NCBI GenBank assembly: GCA_001513155.1
Contig: LFSR01000044.1
Span: 35,663 to 99,662, forward strand
From: Syntrophomonas sp. DTU018
GTDB taxonomy: Bacteria > Bacillota > Syntrophomonadia > Syntrophomonadales > Syntrophomonadaceae
DNA: 64,000 nt
Reading direction: 5' to 3'
Both the position numbers and the translations under genes were made by a program. The notes beneath the pieces are model-generated. The model was not told the origin of the DNA, searched no databases, and saw nothing but the letters and a program-made list of their open reading frames with translations. Positions 1 through 8,307 of the stretch are shown here, piece after piece (positions within the stretch are counted from its first letter, which is position 1; each line of letters opens with the position of its first letter).

Positions 1-165
1 CACGGCTCCGGAATTGCTCTGGGTCATCCGGTAGGATGCACTGCTCTGCGCATTATTGTAACCATGATCTATGAACTGCAGAGACAGAACAAGACCCTGG
101 GCGGTGCATCCCTTTGCGTAGGAACCGGTCCGGCCCTGGCTTCCTTGTGGACCCGCGACATTTAA
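1..165 (+). CDS. Thiolase (acetyl-CoA acetyltransferase), C-terminal end only
   Basis: The reading frame is open from the first base and ends with TAA at 163-165, giving the last 54 residues of a thiolase. The visible GHPVG motif carries the catalytic histidine, and ASLCVGTGPA carries the second, proton-shuttling cysteine of thiolase II enzymes. The nucleophilic cysteine would lie upstream of the window. Family role: thiolytic cleavage of 3-ketoacyl-CoA to acetyl-CoA, or the reverse condensation. It lies about 90 bases upstream of an acyl-CoA dehydrogenase on the same strand, which suggests one beta-oxidation transcription unit. The substrate chain length cannot be read from this fragment. 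Confidence 0.93.
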   Translation, partial: HGSGIALGHPVGCTALRIIVTMIYELQRQNKTLGGASLCVGTGPALASLWTRDI

Positions 166-256
166 AAAGAAAATGAATAACTAGAGCCAGCTAAATTCTT
201 TAATTGGATTTATGCTGCATATGCATAGTATTAAAAAGGATTAGGGGGTTTTCATA

Positions 257-1420
257 ATGGATTTCCGTTTAACTGAAGAGCAAGAAATGATACGGCAGAT
301 GGCAGCTGACTTTGCGGCCAATGAAATCGCACCTTATGCCGGTGAATGGGACAAAAACCACATTGTTCCCTACGATACCATTAAGAAGATGCAGGAACTT
401 GGTTTGATGACCATTGGTGTACCGGCTGAATATGGCGGAGACGGACTGGATTGGCTGTCCAAATATCTGGTTTGTGAAGAAATCGCCTATGGTGATGCCG
501 GATTAGCCACCACCATGATCGCTTCAACCCTGTTGGCTTCAGATCCTATTTGGGTTGGTGCTAATGACGAACAGAAAAAATGGTGGTACGGACGGATGCT
601 GGAAGGTGCTACCTGTGGCTTCTGTCTGACTGAGCCTGGTGCTGGTTCCGATGCCCTGGGATTGTCTACTAAGTGTGTAAAAGACGGCAATGATTATATT
701 ATTAATGGTACCAAGCAGTTCATAACCAATGGCGGACATGCCAGACAGTTTACAGTCTTCGCCACTTTGGACAAAAGCCTGGGCAATAAAGGTATCTGCT
801 GCTTCATGGTTGACAGGGATACCCCCGGTATTACCATTGGCCCCGAAGAAGATAAAATGGGAATCAGAAGTTCCAGTACCACCCAGGTCATCTTCGAAGA
901 TGTCAGAGTACCTGGTTGGATGTTACTGGGCGGCGAAGGCAAAGGAACCCCTATCTTAATGGAGACCCTGGATCTATCCCGTACAGCTATTGCGGCCATG
1001 GCAACCGGAATCGCCCATGCAGCCTTAAATGCAGCTCTCAACTATGCTAATGAAAGACAGCAGTTTGGCAAACCTATTTCCTCCTTCCAGGCTATTTCCT
1101 TTATGCTGGCTGATATGGCTACTGCTGTGGAAACAGCACGGTTGCTCTACCAGAAAGCTGCTTGGCTGCAGGATCATGAGCTGCCTTTCAAGATAGTTTC
1201 CAATATGGCCAAAATGTATGCCGCTGATTGTGCAATGAAGGTCACCACTGATGCGGTGCAGATTTTCGGCGGATATGGCTATGTGAAAGAATATCCGGTG
1301 GAAAAATACATGCGTGATGCCAAGATCATGCAGATATTCGAAGGTACTGTCCAGGTGCAGAGAATGGTTATCGGCAAATATTTGAGCCAGGGCGGTTATA
1401 ATCCTTATCCAACTAAATAA
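257..1420 (+). CDS. Acyl-CoA dehydrogenase (short/medium-chain type)
   Basis: A 387-residue FAD enzyme of normal length that oxidises acyl-CoA to trans-2-enoyl-CoA and passes electrons to electron-transferring flavoprotein. The sequence shows TEPGAGSDA (FAD/substrate loop, near 125-133), ITNGG, the FGGYGY helix region and IFEGTVQVQR near the C-terminus, where Glu362 aligns with the catalytic base of butyryl-CoA dehydrogenase. The ATG has an AGGGGG ribosome site eight bases upstream. It follows a thiolase gene and is closed by a strong terminator at 1487-1516. In a syntrophic fatty-acid oxidiser this would be the butyryl-CoA step; no etfAB lies in the window. Exact chain-length specificity is not determinable. 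Confidence 0.95.
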   Translation: MDFRLTEEQEMIRQMAADFAANEIAPYAGEWDKNHIVPYDTIKKMQELGLMTIGVPAEYGGDGLDWLSKYLVCEEIAYGDAGLATTMIASTLLASDPIWVGANDEQKKWWYGRMLEGATCGFCLTEPGAGSDALGLSTKCVKDGNDYIINGTKQFITNGGHARQFTVFATLDKSLGNKGICCFMVDRDTPGITIGPEEDKMGIRSSSTTQVIFEDVRVPGWMLLGGEGKGTPILMETLDLSRTAIAAMATGIAHAALNAALNYANERQQFGKPISSFQAISFMLADMATAVETARLLYQKAAWLQDHELPFKIVSNMAKMYAADCAMKVTTDAVQIFGGYGYVKEYPVEKYMRDAKIMQIFEGTVQVQRMVIGKYLSQGGYNPYPTK

Positions 1421-1486
1421 CTAAATAAGTACTTAGCTCAATAATATTGATGCCCCTATTAACACCATCGATCGCTGAAAATACTT

Positions 1487-1516
1487 AACCCGGGCAATGC
1501 AACTGCCCGGGTTTTT
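1487..1516 (+). terminator. Rho-independent terminator after acyl-CoA dehydrogenase
   Basis: A perfect 10-bp GC-rich stem (1487-1496 with 1504-1513) and a seven-base loop is followed by a T run. It is placed to end the thiolase/acyl-CoA dehydrogenase transcript; the A bases on the other side are too few to be sure it also serves the convergent gene. Confidence 0.85.
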
Positions 1517-1519
1517 CAT

Positions 1520-2821
1520 CTAAAAACGGTGTCTTCTGTACTGGCTGGGTATTCTTTTGCGCAGCAAAAGCAATATTAGTCTTTTTAGAGCATTTTGCAG
1601 GCGTATGCTTTTTTTAAATATCAGTATCAATGCGACCAAGCCTGCCAGGATTAATGACCACTTGGAGGCGATGATTGTGGCAGGTAACGATACTGACAAA
1701 GGAAAGGCAGAACTTGTCTTAAGGTTTATATTGTCCTGAGCTATCAAATCGATACCTCCTACTTGCTCGCCCTTCAGATACAATAAACAAGTTCCTATCT
1801 TCTCCCCTGCCTTGATAGGAGCCTCCCTTTCCGAATCAATGTCCAGGCTGTAGGCTAAATAAAGAGCTTCTTCATCGGTAACCGCTATTTTTATATCAGT
1901 TTTTGGAGCCGCAGCAACTGCATGGGAAGTGCCATTTTTGACATTCACCATCCGGGATACATCCTGGGCTTTTCCCAGGGATACCATGTGATAATTATTA
2001 AAACCGAATTCAAATAAGTTGATCAAGTCTTCATAGACTGTAGAAGAATTCATGGAAACAGCTATTAAAAGCATATCTCCTCTTTTCGCTGCTCCCACTA
2101 CACAGTTGCCTGCCTGCCGGGTATAGCCGGTTTTTACTCCTACCGCATCATCATAACGGTAAAGCAGGCGATTTTGATTAAGCAGGATACGATCTTCTTC
2201 AGGCCTGCTGTCCCAGGGAATAACTGCTCTCTTGGTACTGACCACTTCAGCAAAAACTGGATTGACCAGAGCATGCTTGGCTAGTAAAGCCATATCATAA
2301 GCGGAGCTATAATGAGCCTCATCATGCAATCCGTGGGGATTCATAAAATGAGTGTTTTTCAGCCCCAAGTCCCGGGCTTTTTGGTTCATCATTGAGACGA
2401 AAGCTGTTTCACTGCCTGCAATACTTTCTGCCAGAGCTACACAGGCATCATTAGCTGAAGGCAGCATAGCTGCATAAAGCAAATCCCTTCTGGTCAGCAC
2501 CTCGCCGGGCTCTAAGTATACAGTGGCTTCAGGAGTTTCAGCAGCATGTTCACTTATGGTTACTTTTTCATCAAGGTTACCGTATTCCGCAACCAAAAAA
2601 CCGGTCATTATCTTGGTCAGACTGGCAGGGGGGAGCTGTTCATGACTGTTGTGTTCATACAATACTCGGCCTGAATAGGCATCCAGTAAAACAACCGCTT
2701 TGCCGTTGGTTTGCAGTTCTGTACCAGCAGGTGAACTGCCGCCGGCGGCTAAGGGGATGGTATTAGCAAAAATAAAGCACAGGGTAAGCAAGCAACATGT
2801 CAATCTATATAAAAAGTTCAT
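1520..2821 (-). CDS. D-alanyl-D-alanine carboxypeptidase (penicillin-binding protein 5 / DacF family)
   Basis: A 433-residue serine peptidase that trims the terminal D-Ala from peptidoglycan stem peptides outside the membrane. All three family motifs are present: SLTK (Ser67, Lys70), SAN (122-124) and KTG (230-232). An N-terminal hydrophobic signal peptide ends near residue 27. After the C-terminal PBP5 domain there is a hydrophobic segment near 390-405 and an arginine/lysine-rich tail, which fits a C-terminal membrane anchor as in DacF. The start has GGAG ten bases upstream. It stands alone, convergent with the acyl-CoA dehydrogenase. DacF and DacB paralogues act in sporulation in Bacillus, but nothing here shows which paralogue this is. 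Confidence 0.93.
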   Translation of the reverse strand: MNFLYRLTCCLLTLCFIFANTIPLAAGGSSPAGTELQTNGKAVVLLDAYSGRVLYEHNSHEQLPPASLTKIMTGFLVAEYGNLDEKVTISEHAAETPEATVYLEPGEVLTRRDLLYAAMLPSANDACVALAESIAGSETAFVSMMNQKARDLGLKNTHFMNPHGLHDEAHYSSAYDMALLAKHALVNPVFAEVVSTKRAVIPWDSRPEEDRILLNQNRLLYRYDDAVGVKTGYTRQAGNCVVGAAKRGDMLLIAVSMNSSTVYEDLINLFEFGFNNYHMVSLGKAQDVSRMVNVKNGTSHAVAAAPKTDIKIAVTDEEALYLAYSLDIDSEREAPIKAGEKIGTCLLYLKGEQVGGIDLIAQDNINLKTSSAFPLSVSLPATIIASKWSLILAGLVALILIFKKSIRLQNALKRLILLLLRKRIPSQYRRHRF

Positions 2822-3043
2822 TGAAAAAGACTCCGTTCAATTGCCAATCTTTAGTAATCTAAGCAGGATTAGATGCTCCTATTAAATATACCGGCATATA
2901 ACCACGAAGAAATTTTATCAGTTTGTTTAATTTCAATGCAACATTTCTGCCCGGTTGCGATGGGCAATTATGAGCAATTGCAGCGGTAAGGCTCAATGAG
3001 ATAGCTTAAACTCGATTTCGATTTTTTAAACCGGGAATAAAAA

Positions 3044-3070
3044 ACTCTCCGGTAATTTAATCCGGAGAGT
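3044..3070 (-). terminator. Terminator for the small zinc-finger-like gene
   Basis: A nine-bp inverted repeat (3044-3052 with 3062-3070) has a run of A on its left, which reads as a U tract on the minus strand. It follows the small minus-strand gene at 3119-3319. The gap 2822-3043 between it and the carboxypeptidase start holds no gene that I can support. Confidence 0.75.
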
Positions 3071-3118
3071 GTGCTGCTGAGCATTATTTTAATTGTGGAA
3101 CCTCACCCCAATTGGTTG

Positions 3119-3319
3119 TTAGTGCTGACCACGACTGGAGGATGGATACTGTCCGGCAGAAGACTGTCTCAGGCAACTGGTGTGAAAATAGCGTTCTTCG
3201 AAGCATATGTGGTCTTTCTGCCCTATTGGTTCGTGACAGATCTTGCAGCGGGTGTTAGCAATTTTTCTTTGCATTTCTGCATAGAGCTGTTTTTCATATT
3301 GGGTCATAGTGCTGGTCAT
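3119..3319 (-). CDS. Small protein with a Cys/His zinc-binding-like motif
   Basis: A 66-residue protein that I do not recognise as a named family. It has a charged, helical N-terminus (about residues 1-22) and then CKIC, followed 13 to 22 residues later by a cysteine and an HTSC segment, an arrangement like the treble-clef or LIM/RING type of zinc site. The C-terminus is short and polar. Start: ATG with a GGGGGTGG-type ribosome site just upstream; a second in-frame ATG lies four codons inside. The gene has its own terminator and a TATAAT box upstream at 3412-3417 on the minus strand. It is single, between the carboxypeptidase and a diguanylate cyclase. The plus-strand frame over the same bases reads through the terminator and is not credible. 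Confidence 0.6.
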   Translation of the reverse strand: MTSTMTQYEKQLYAEMQRKIANTRCKICHEPIGQKDHICFEERYFHTSCLRQSSAGQYPSSSRGQH

Positions 3320-3735
3320 AGACCCACCCCCTTTTCGTCTTTGCTCCCGATGTCCTTCAGACCCGATCCGGGAGGTTTCCTTTGGTCTGCCATTTCAATT
3401 CTTCTGTATACATTATACAATATCCCCAACCGGGTTAACACTCCCAGAATCCCCAGGAAACAGCTAATTCTCTAAGGAAACAACACAATTATGCTATTGA
3501 GTCGGATTTAACCTTGATTTTTAAGGATTACCAAGTAGCTGGTCGGGATTAGTTGTAATTTCCTTTACAAAGGTCAAGTACCAAACCGGCAACTGCTCAG
3601 CAGATATGGTTAGCTGTGATATTATTGTATTGAAGGGTTTTACCTACAATACGATATAATAAAAAAGATGGTGTAATAAGGAAAACTGAGTTTTACCTTA
3701 GAGTGATGTAAAAGACCCACTTTCAGGAGCATAAT
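3320..3735. other. Intergenic region, divergent promoters
   Basis: A 416-base gap between divergent genes, with no supported coding region. On the minus strand a TATAAT lies at 3412-3417 but without a good -35. On the plus strand TTGAAG at 3630-3635 and TATAAT at 3655-3660 are 19 bases apart, a slightly long spacer, upstream of the diguanylate cyclase. No riboswitch-like structure was recognised. Confidence 0.35.
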
Positions 3736-4911
3736 ATGGGGGCCAACTCATTGGCAAGCAATACCACAAAGCAGTTTCTTGACGATTTATTTACCTCCCG
3801 GGACCAGGGACATGTTGACCCCCGGAGAATAATATTGGCCTCCCGGATTCGGTTGGTTTTTGTCTTTCCCCTGATGTGCCTTATCATTTATGCCTATCTA
3901 GCCAGCTTTTCCAGCCGCAATTGGCCGGCTTACATCCAATTCTGGTTATTAAGACTAATTGTAGTAATGGCTGTTACATATTTAATCGCTAACTGTGCCA
4001 TTAATTTTTCCATCAAGTGGCCCCGCTTGATACAGCGAGTTAATGGTCTCATCTTGTTAGCCGAATTGGCTACTATCCAGTTGCTATGCTTATGGGGAGG
4101 ATTTCTTTCCTTTCCGGCGGTTTTACTTTTAATTGTAGCAGTGGTGATTTATCGAGTAGGTCTGGATTATTACACTGCTTTGCTGGCGGCTGTATCCGGG
4201 GCTGTCATTTATACCTTTCTGGTTATAGCGGAAATAACAGGCATAATTCCTCAGTATCCCGGGATGGCCGGTTCTGTTAGTGTCCAAGCTGCCGGGGTTA
4301 ACTTGCTAATGATTTATATGAGTACATTTATACTTTTTGTCATCTCCAACTATACTATGAATCAGTTAACCCAATTAAACCAGCAATTGGAAGAGAAAAG
4401 CAGCATAGACAGTATGACCGGGATTCCCAACAGACGTTATTTTGAGGAACATTTGGTTAAAGAATGGCGCCGGGCTATGCGCGACTCAAGACCTCTGTCC
4501 CTCATAATGATCGATATTGATAATTTTAAGAAATATAATGATACATATGGCCACCTTAAAGGGGACGAATGTTTAAAAAAAGTAGCCGATTGCCTGTACA
4601 AGGGAGTACACAGGCCCTCTGATGTAGTGGCTCGGCTTGGTGGCGAAGAGTTCGCAGTATTGCTTCCCGAAACTACCTTGAATGGAGCAGCCAGTCTGGC
4701 AGAAAAACTGCGGCATGATGTGGAAATGCTGAATATCCCACACAAGCATTCTGATTGTGGCGGGAAGATTACTATTAGTTTGGGGGTAGCTTCCCTAGTC
4801 CCCGGTGCTCCCCTGCACCCGAGAGATCTTTTGAAACATGCGGATAAAGCTCTCTATCAAGCCAAGCAATTGGGAAAAAACCGGGTATCGGTTGATTTTA
4901 CTCTTTCCTGA
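3736..4911 (+). CDS. Membrane-bound diguanylate cyclase (GGDEF protein)
   Basis: A 391-residue protein that should make cyclic di-GMP from two GTP. The first 210 residues hold five or six hydrophobic segments (about 34-58, 66-88, 103-120, 122-140, 144-170 and 186-206). A short coiled linker (NQLTQLNQQLEE) leads into the GGDEF domain, residues 222-388. The active-site motif is GGEEF at 302-306, an active variant, and RPSD at 293-296 is the canonical RxxD inhibitory site. The substrate-binding DxDxFKxxND is present at 260-269. No EAL domain follows. Ribosome site AGGAGC precedes the ATG. The membrane part shows no named sensor domain, so the signal is unknown. Neighbours do not suggest a target. 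Confidence 0.93.
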   Translation: MGANSLASNTTKQFLDDLFTSRDQGHVDPRRIILASRIRLVFVFPLMCLIIYAYLASFSSRNWPAYIQFWLLRLIVVMAVTYLIANCAINFSIKWPRLIQRVNGLILLAELATIQLLCLWGGFLSFPAVLLLIVAVVIYRVGLDYYTALLAAVSGAVIYTFLVIAEITGIIPQYPGMAGSVSVQAAGVNLLMIYMSTFILFVISNYTMNQLTQLNQQLEEKSSIDSMTGIPNRRYFEEHLVKEWRRAMRDSRPLSLIMIDIDNFKKYNDTYGHLKGDECLKKVADCLYKGVHRPSDVVARLGGEEFAVLLPETTLNGAASLAEKLRHDVEMLNIPHKHSDCGGKITISLGVASLVPGAPLHPRDLLKHADKALYQAKQLGKNRVSVDFTLS

Positions 4912-5011
4912 TTCCAGCTGGCATAATTCCTTAATAAAACTGGATATGGAAAGACTTCATGTCCAATAACCATAATCGGGCTAATCTATCGGAGAAAGGT
5001 GCTGGTATGAA

Positions 5012-5968
5012 GTGAAAATATGCATATTAGATGCTAAAACCCTGGGTGACGATCTTGAGTTTTCGGAATTGGATCAATTAGGGTCATTGTATGTATATCC
5101 GGTAACTCCCCCGGAAAAGGTGGTAGAGCGAATAAAAGGGTGCGATGCGGTGATCACCAACAAGGTAGTTCTGAATGCCGGCAACTTAGCCTCGGCTCCT
5201 ACTGTTCGCTTAATATGTGTGGCAGCTACCGGCACTAATAATATTGACTTGGAATATGCCCGCCAACAAAAGATAATGGTGTGCAATGTTGCCGGGTATT
5301 CTACTCCCAGTGTGGTGCAGCATACTTTTGCCATGCTTTTTTATCTTTTGGAAACCACTGCTTATTACGACCAATATGTTAAATCTGATCAGTATGCCGG
5401 CAATGACATTTTTACACACCTGGGGCGGCCCTTCTGGGAAATAGAGGGCAAAACCTGGGGAATAATCGGCTTAGGCACTATCGGTAAAAGTGTGGCTAAA
5501 ACTGCTCAATCCTTCGGATGCCGGGTAATATACTATTCCACCAGCGGCAAGAATATAAATAATAACTATGAAAGAGTGGATTTGGCGGAACTCCTGCAGA
5601 GATCGGACATAATATCTATTCATGCTCCCCTGAACCAAGATACTATGAATTTACTTGACTACGAGCGAATCAAACTGATGAAGCCTCATGCAATCCTGTT
5701 GAACTTGGGACGGGGAGGTATTGTAAACGAAGAGGATCTGGCCCGGGCGTTGAATGAAAATCTGATCGGTGCTGCTGGCCTGGATGTTTTGGAAAAGGAA
5801 CCTATCAATAAAGATAATCCCCTACTAAAGATAAAAAATCCTGAAAAGCTGTTAATAACGCCCCATATTGCCTGGGCAAGCCAGGAGGCCCGCCGTCGCT
5901 TGGTACACGAAATAGCACTAAACATTCAGGGCTTTTTACAGGGGGCGCCACGAAACGTGGTGGTTTAA
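5012..5968 (+). CDS. D-isomer-specific 2-hydroxyacid dehydrogenase (glycerate dehydrogenase / hydroxypyruvate reductase-like)
   Basis: A 318-residue cytoplasmic oxidoreductase interconverting a 2-oxoacid and its D-2-hydroxyacid. The Rossmann motif GLGTIG is at 153-158 and the catalytic triad is complete: Arg234, Glu263, His285. The residue after the second strand (YYSTSGKN) is Ser/Thr and not Asp, which can go with NADPH use; this is an inference. Start: GTG at 5012. A ribosome-like GAGAAAGG (4992-4999) is better spaced for an ATG at 5007, but that ATG runs into TGA after two codons, so the long frame must begin at GTG or be reached by reinitiation. Single gene, followed by an A+T-rich gap. 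Substrate not determinable. Confidence 0.88.
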   Translation: MKICILDAKTLGDDLEFSELDQLGSLYVYPVTPPEKVVERIKGCDAVITNKVVLNAGNLASAPTVRLICVAATGTNNIDLEYARQQKIMVCNVAGYSTPSVVQHTFAMLFYLLETTAYYDQYVKSDQYAGNDIFTHLGRPFWEIEGKTWGIIGLGTIGKSVAKTAQSFGCRVIYYSTSGKNINNNYERVDLAELLQRSDIISIHAPLNQDTMNLLDYERIKLMKPHAILLNLGRGGIVNEEDLARALNENLIGAAGLDVLEKEPINKDNPLLKIKNPEKLLITPHIAWASQEARRRLVHEIALNIQGFLQGAPRNVVV

Positions 5969-6304
5969 CGGTTTTTGCATTCATAACGACATAAACTTAT
6001 GATTAGTCGTTTTATTTAAGTTTAGGCAAATATAATTGCTTCCAATTGGGAGTAAATCATACAAATAATAGCATTTAATTCCTGACTGATTTCCCAATTA
6101 TCCCGAGCAACTAAAAATAATTTATAATAAGCACTAGTTTATAATATAAGCAAATATTAATTGCTTCTTGAAACTTGTATTTATTAGCAATAAAGATGGG
6201 TCACAGATTGTATACAGTACATTCTAAGGGACTGTCTTGATTTGCATTACCTGCATGTTTTACCCTATTTTTAATGTCTGATTAATGCTTAATTGGAGGG
6301 TTCT
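5969..6304. other. A+T-rich intergenic region upstream of ddh
   Basis: About 336 bases without a coding region. It is notably A+T-rich and holds several TATAAT-like boxes. One reasonable promoter is TTGAAA at 6168-6173, a 17-base spacer, and TAAAGA at 6191-6196. A small hairpin with arms AAGCAA and TTGCTT lies around 6148-6166. No riboswitch or leader peptide was recognised. Confidence 0.4.
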
Positions 6305-7213
6305 ATGGAAAATAAGATTAAAGTAGCTATAGTAGGTTATGGAAATATTGGCCGATATGCTGTGGATACGGTTCAGTCTGCTCCAGACATGGAACTGGTC
6401 GGAATAGTACGCCGTAAAGAATCCTTGCACAATCAGCAGCCAAATGAACTCAGCGGAATTAAGGTAGTCTCTTCTATTAGCGAATTGCCAGGAGTGCAGG
6501 TTGCCCTGTTGTGCACCCCTACCCGCTCAGTACCGGAGTTCGCTAAAGAAATTCTGGCTGCGGGAATCAATACCGTGGACAGCTATGACATTCATAATCA
6601 GTTGGCTGACCTGCGTCTTGAACTTGATCAGATCGCTAAAGCTCATAAATCAGTGGCAGTGGTTTCTGCAGGATGGGATCCCGGTACCGACTCCATAATC
6701 CGCTGTATGTTTAAGTTTATGGCTCCTCAGGGAATCACCTACACTAATTTCGGCCCTGGTATGAGTATGGGGCACTCAGTTGCTGTCAATGCTATAGCGG
6801 GAGTGGAAAAAGCTCTGTCTCTGACTATTCCTATAGGTACTGGTATGCACCGGCGCATGGTCTATGTGCAGTTAAAACCGGGTGCAGACTTTGCTGAAGT
6901 TGAAAAGGCTATAAAGAATGATCCTTACTTCATAAAAGATGAGACTCATGTGCAGCAAGTTGAAGATGTGCGGCAGTTAACAGATATGGGCCATGGCGTA
7001 GTAATAGAACACAAAGGCAGTTCTGGAAATGCCCACAATCAAAGGATGCAATTTACCATGAGCATAAATAATCCGGCTTTGACTGCCCAGATTATGACAG
7101 CTGCAGCCCGGGCCAGTCTAAAACAACCACCTGGTGCTTATACTCTCATACAAATCCCAATAATTGATTTTATGTATGGAAACCCCGACGACATAATCAG
7201 AAGTCTTGTATAA
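6305..7213 (+). CDS. ddh: meso-diaminopimelate D-dehydrogenase
   Basis: A 302-residue NADPH enzyme that aminates L-2-amino-6-oxopimelate (tetrahydrodipicolinate) to meso-diaminopimelate in one step, the short branch of lysine and peptidoglycan precursor synthesis. The N-terminus has the dinucleotide motif VGYGNIG, followed by family signatures SAGWDPGTDS and GMSMGHSVAVNAIAGV, which form the substrate site in known structures. Length matches the family. Start choice: an in-frame TTG twelve bases earlier overlaps the GGAGG ribosome site, so the ATG at 6305 is preferred. The gene has its own terminator. Its presence implies meso-DAP cell wall and an ammonium-driven route beside, or in place of, the acylated DAP pathways; none of their genes lies in this window. 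Confidence 0.93.
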   Translation: MENKIKVAIVGYGNIGRYAVDTVQSAPDMELVGIVRRKESLHNQQPNELSGIKVVSSISELPGVQVALLCTPTRSVPEFAKEILAAGINTVDSYDIHNQLADLRLELDQIAKAHKSVAVVSAGWDPGTDSIIRCMFKFMAPQGITYTNFGPGMSMGHSVAVNAIAGVEKALSLTIPIGTGMHRRMVYVQLKPGADFAEVEKAIKNDPYFIKDETHVQQVEDVRQLTDMGHGVVIEHKGSSGNAHNQRMQFTMSINNPALTAQIMTAAARASLKQPPGAYTLIQIPIIDFMYGNPDDIIRSLV

Positions 7214-7220
7214 TTAATGA

Positions 7221-7250
7221 GGCCTCACTACCGGTTCAGGAAGTGAGGCC
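7221..7250. terminator. Terminator between convergent ddh and the DUF6544-like gene
   Basis: Nine-bp arms at 7221-7229 and 7242-7250 around a 12-base loop, flanked by A/T-rich sequence on both sides, so it can serve both convergent genes. The U tracts are interrupted. Confidence 0.7.
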
Positions 7251-7264
7251 AATTTATTAGGAGA

Positions 7265-8107
7265 TTAAAAGTTGTATTCCGCTTCTTGTACCTCAAATTG
7301 AAACCAGTTGAAGTCTCCTCCTGCTAACTCCCAGATTACTTCCCCTTTTGAGGGTATCTGTATACCATCGAAGCAGTGATATTCAGTTAAATATATGCTC
7401 CAGGGAGTCAACTCAAAGTGATCACCCACAGCGCGAGGACGATTGGCCTTGAATTCCACTACTTCTCCCCGGTCATTAAACTTGAATATTCCTGAACCGG
7501 TCACTCCTTTGTATTCCATGGTTGCTTTGGCTGTATAAGGATCGATCTCCTCCCAACGTATTTCAGAACTGACTGCTGCCGATGGAAACCAAACCGTCTC
7601 AGCTAGATAGCGCAGTAAAGAACCCTGGTTTATTTCCTCGTTATTATTTAGATTGACCACTGGAAATATTCCCATTAATTTGATAAGCATACTGCCAATT
7701 CCGCTGAAATACTTATCTCTGGCCAGTAATTTTACCCCTGGGGCGAAATTTACTCTCGCATGCCAAATAAAACCAGGCTGATCAACATTATAATAACTGA
7801 CTGCTGCAAACGGCATCCATTTGCCTTCAGGTGAGGTTTTCATCTGCCCCTTTTGCCTGATCATGGCCTTATGTATTCTTTCCCTGCCAATGATTTGTGA
7901 ATTGCGCAGCCAATGCTGAACACAGTCCGGCAGGTTGTGTAAATTTTCGCTGGTTATTTGGCCTTTTTGACTGAAGTCCTGCGGCAATAATTCCTTAATT
8001 TCACTATCTACAGAGTATTTAAATTGCCGGGAAGCAATACCAGAACCCAATATCAACAGGATAATTAAGCTTGCTGCCGAAATAAGAAAATAATAGATTG
8101 CCGTCAT
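7265..8107 (-). CDS. Uncharacterised membrane-anchored protein (DUF6544/DUF6920-like)
   Basis: A 280-residue protein of unknown function. An N-terminal hydrophobic helix (about residues 4-22) is followed by a globular, aromatic-rich, probably extracytoplasmic beta-rich part. The KGQMKTSPEGKWMPF stretch near residue 85 resembles a conserved signature of the DUF6544 group as I remember it; this is not verified. The longer frame begins 29 codons upstream, but ATG at 8107 has AAGGAG nine bases in front and opens directly on the hydrophobic helix, so I take that start. Convergent with ddh; divergent from the DUF4349 lipoprotein across a 200-base gap. No catalytic motif seen. Confidence 0.7.
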   Translation of the reverse strand: MTAIYYFLISAASLIILLILGSGIASRQFKYSVDSEIKELLPQDFSQKGQITSENLHNLPDCVQHWLRNSQIIGRERIHKAMIRQKGQMKTSPEGKWMPFAAVSYYNVDQPGFIWHARVNFAPGVKLLARDKYFSGIGSMLIKLMGIFPVVNLNNNEEINQGSLLRYLAETVWFPSAAVSSEIRWEEIDPYTAKATMEYKGVTGSGIFKFNDRGEVVEFKANRPRAVGDHFELTPWSIYLTEYHCFDGIQIPSKGEVIWELAGGDFNWFQFEVQEAEYNF

Positions 8108-8307
8108 TCTTGCCGCTCCTTTGCACCGGTAGACCGGTTCAGTTTGAATTTTGGATACACCTACAATTATCACCCCATATACACGGTCTGCCAAGTAACA
8201 CCCATATTATTTTGTTTTGTCCAAAACAGGTAGGCTCACACAGCGGCAGTTTATGCAAGGTATCAGCTTTAATACACGTAGTAAAGGAAAAAGAGGGAGG
8301 CATTAAT

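Noticed and set aside
3071..3475. Plus-strand 134-codon open frame
   Set aside because: It begins at a terminator hairpin, runs antisense to the small zinc-finger-like gene that has a ribosome site and a terminator, and shows no domain.
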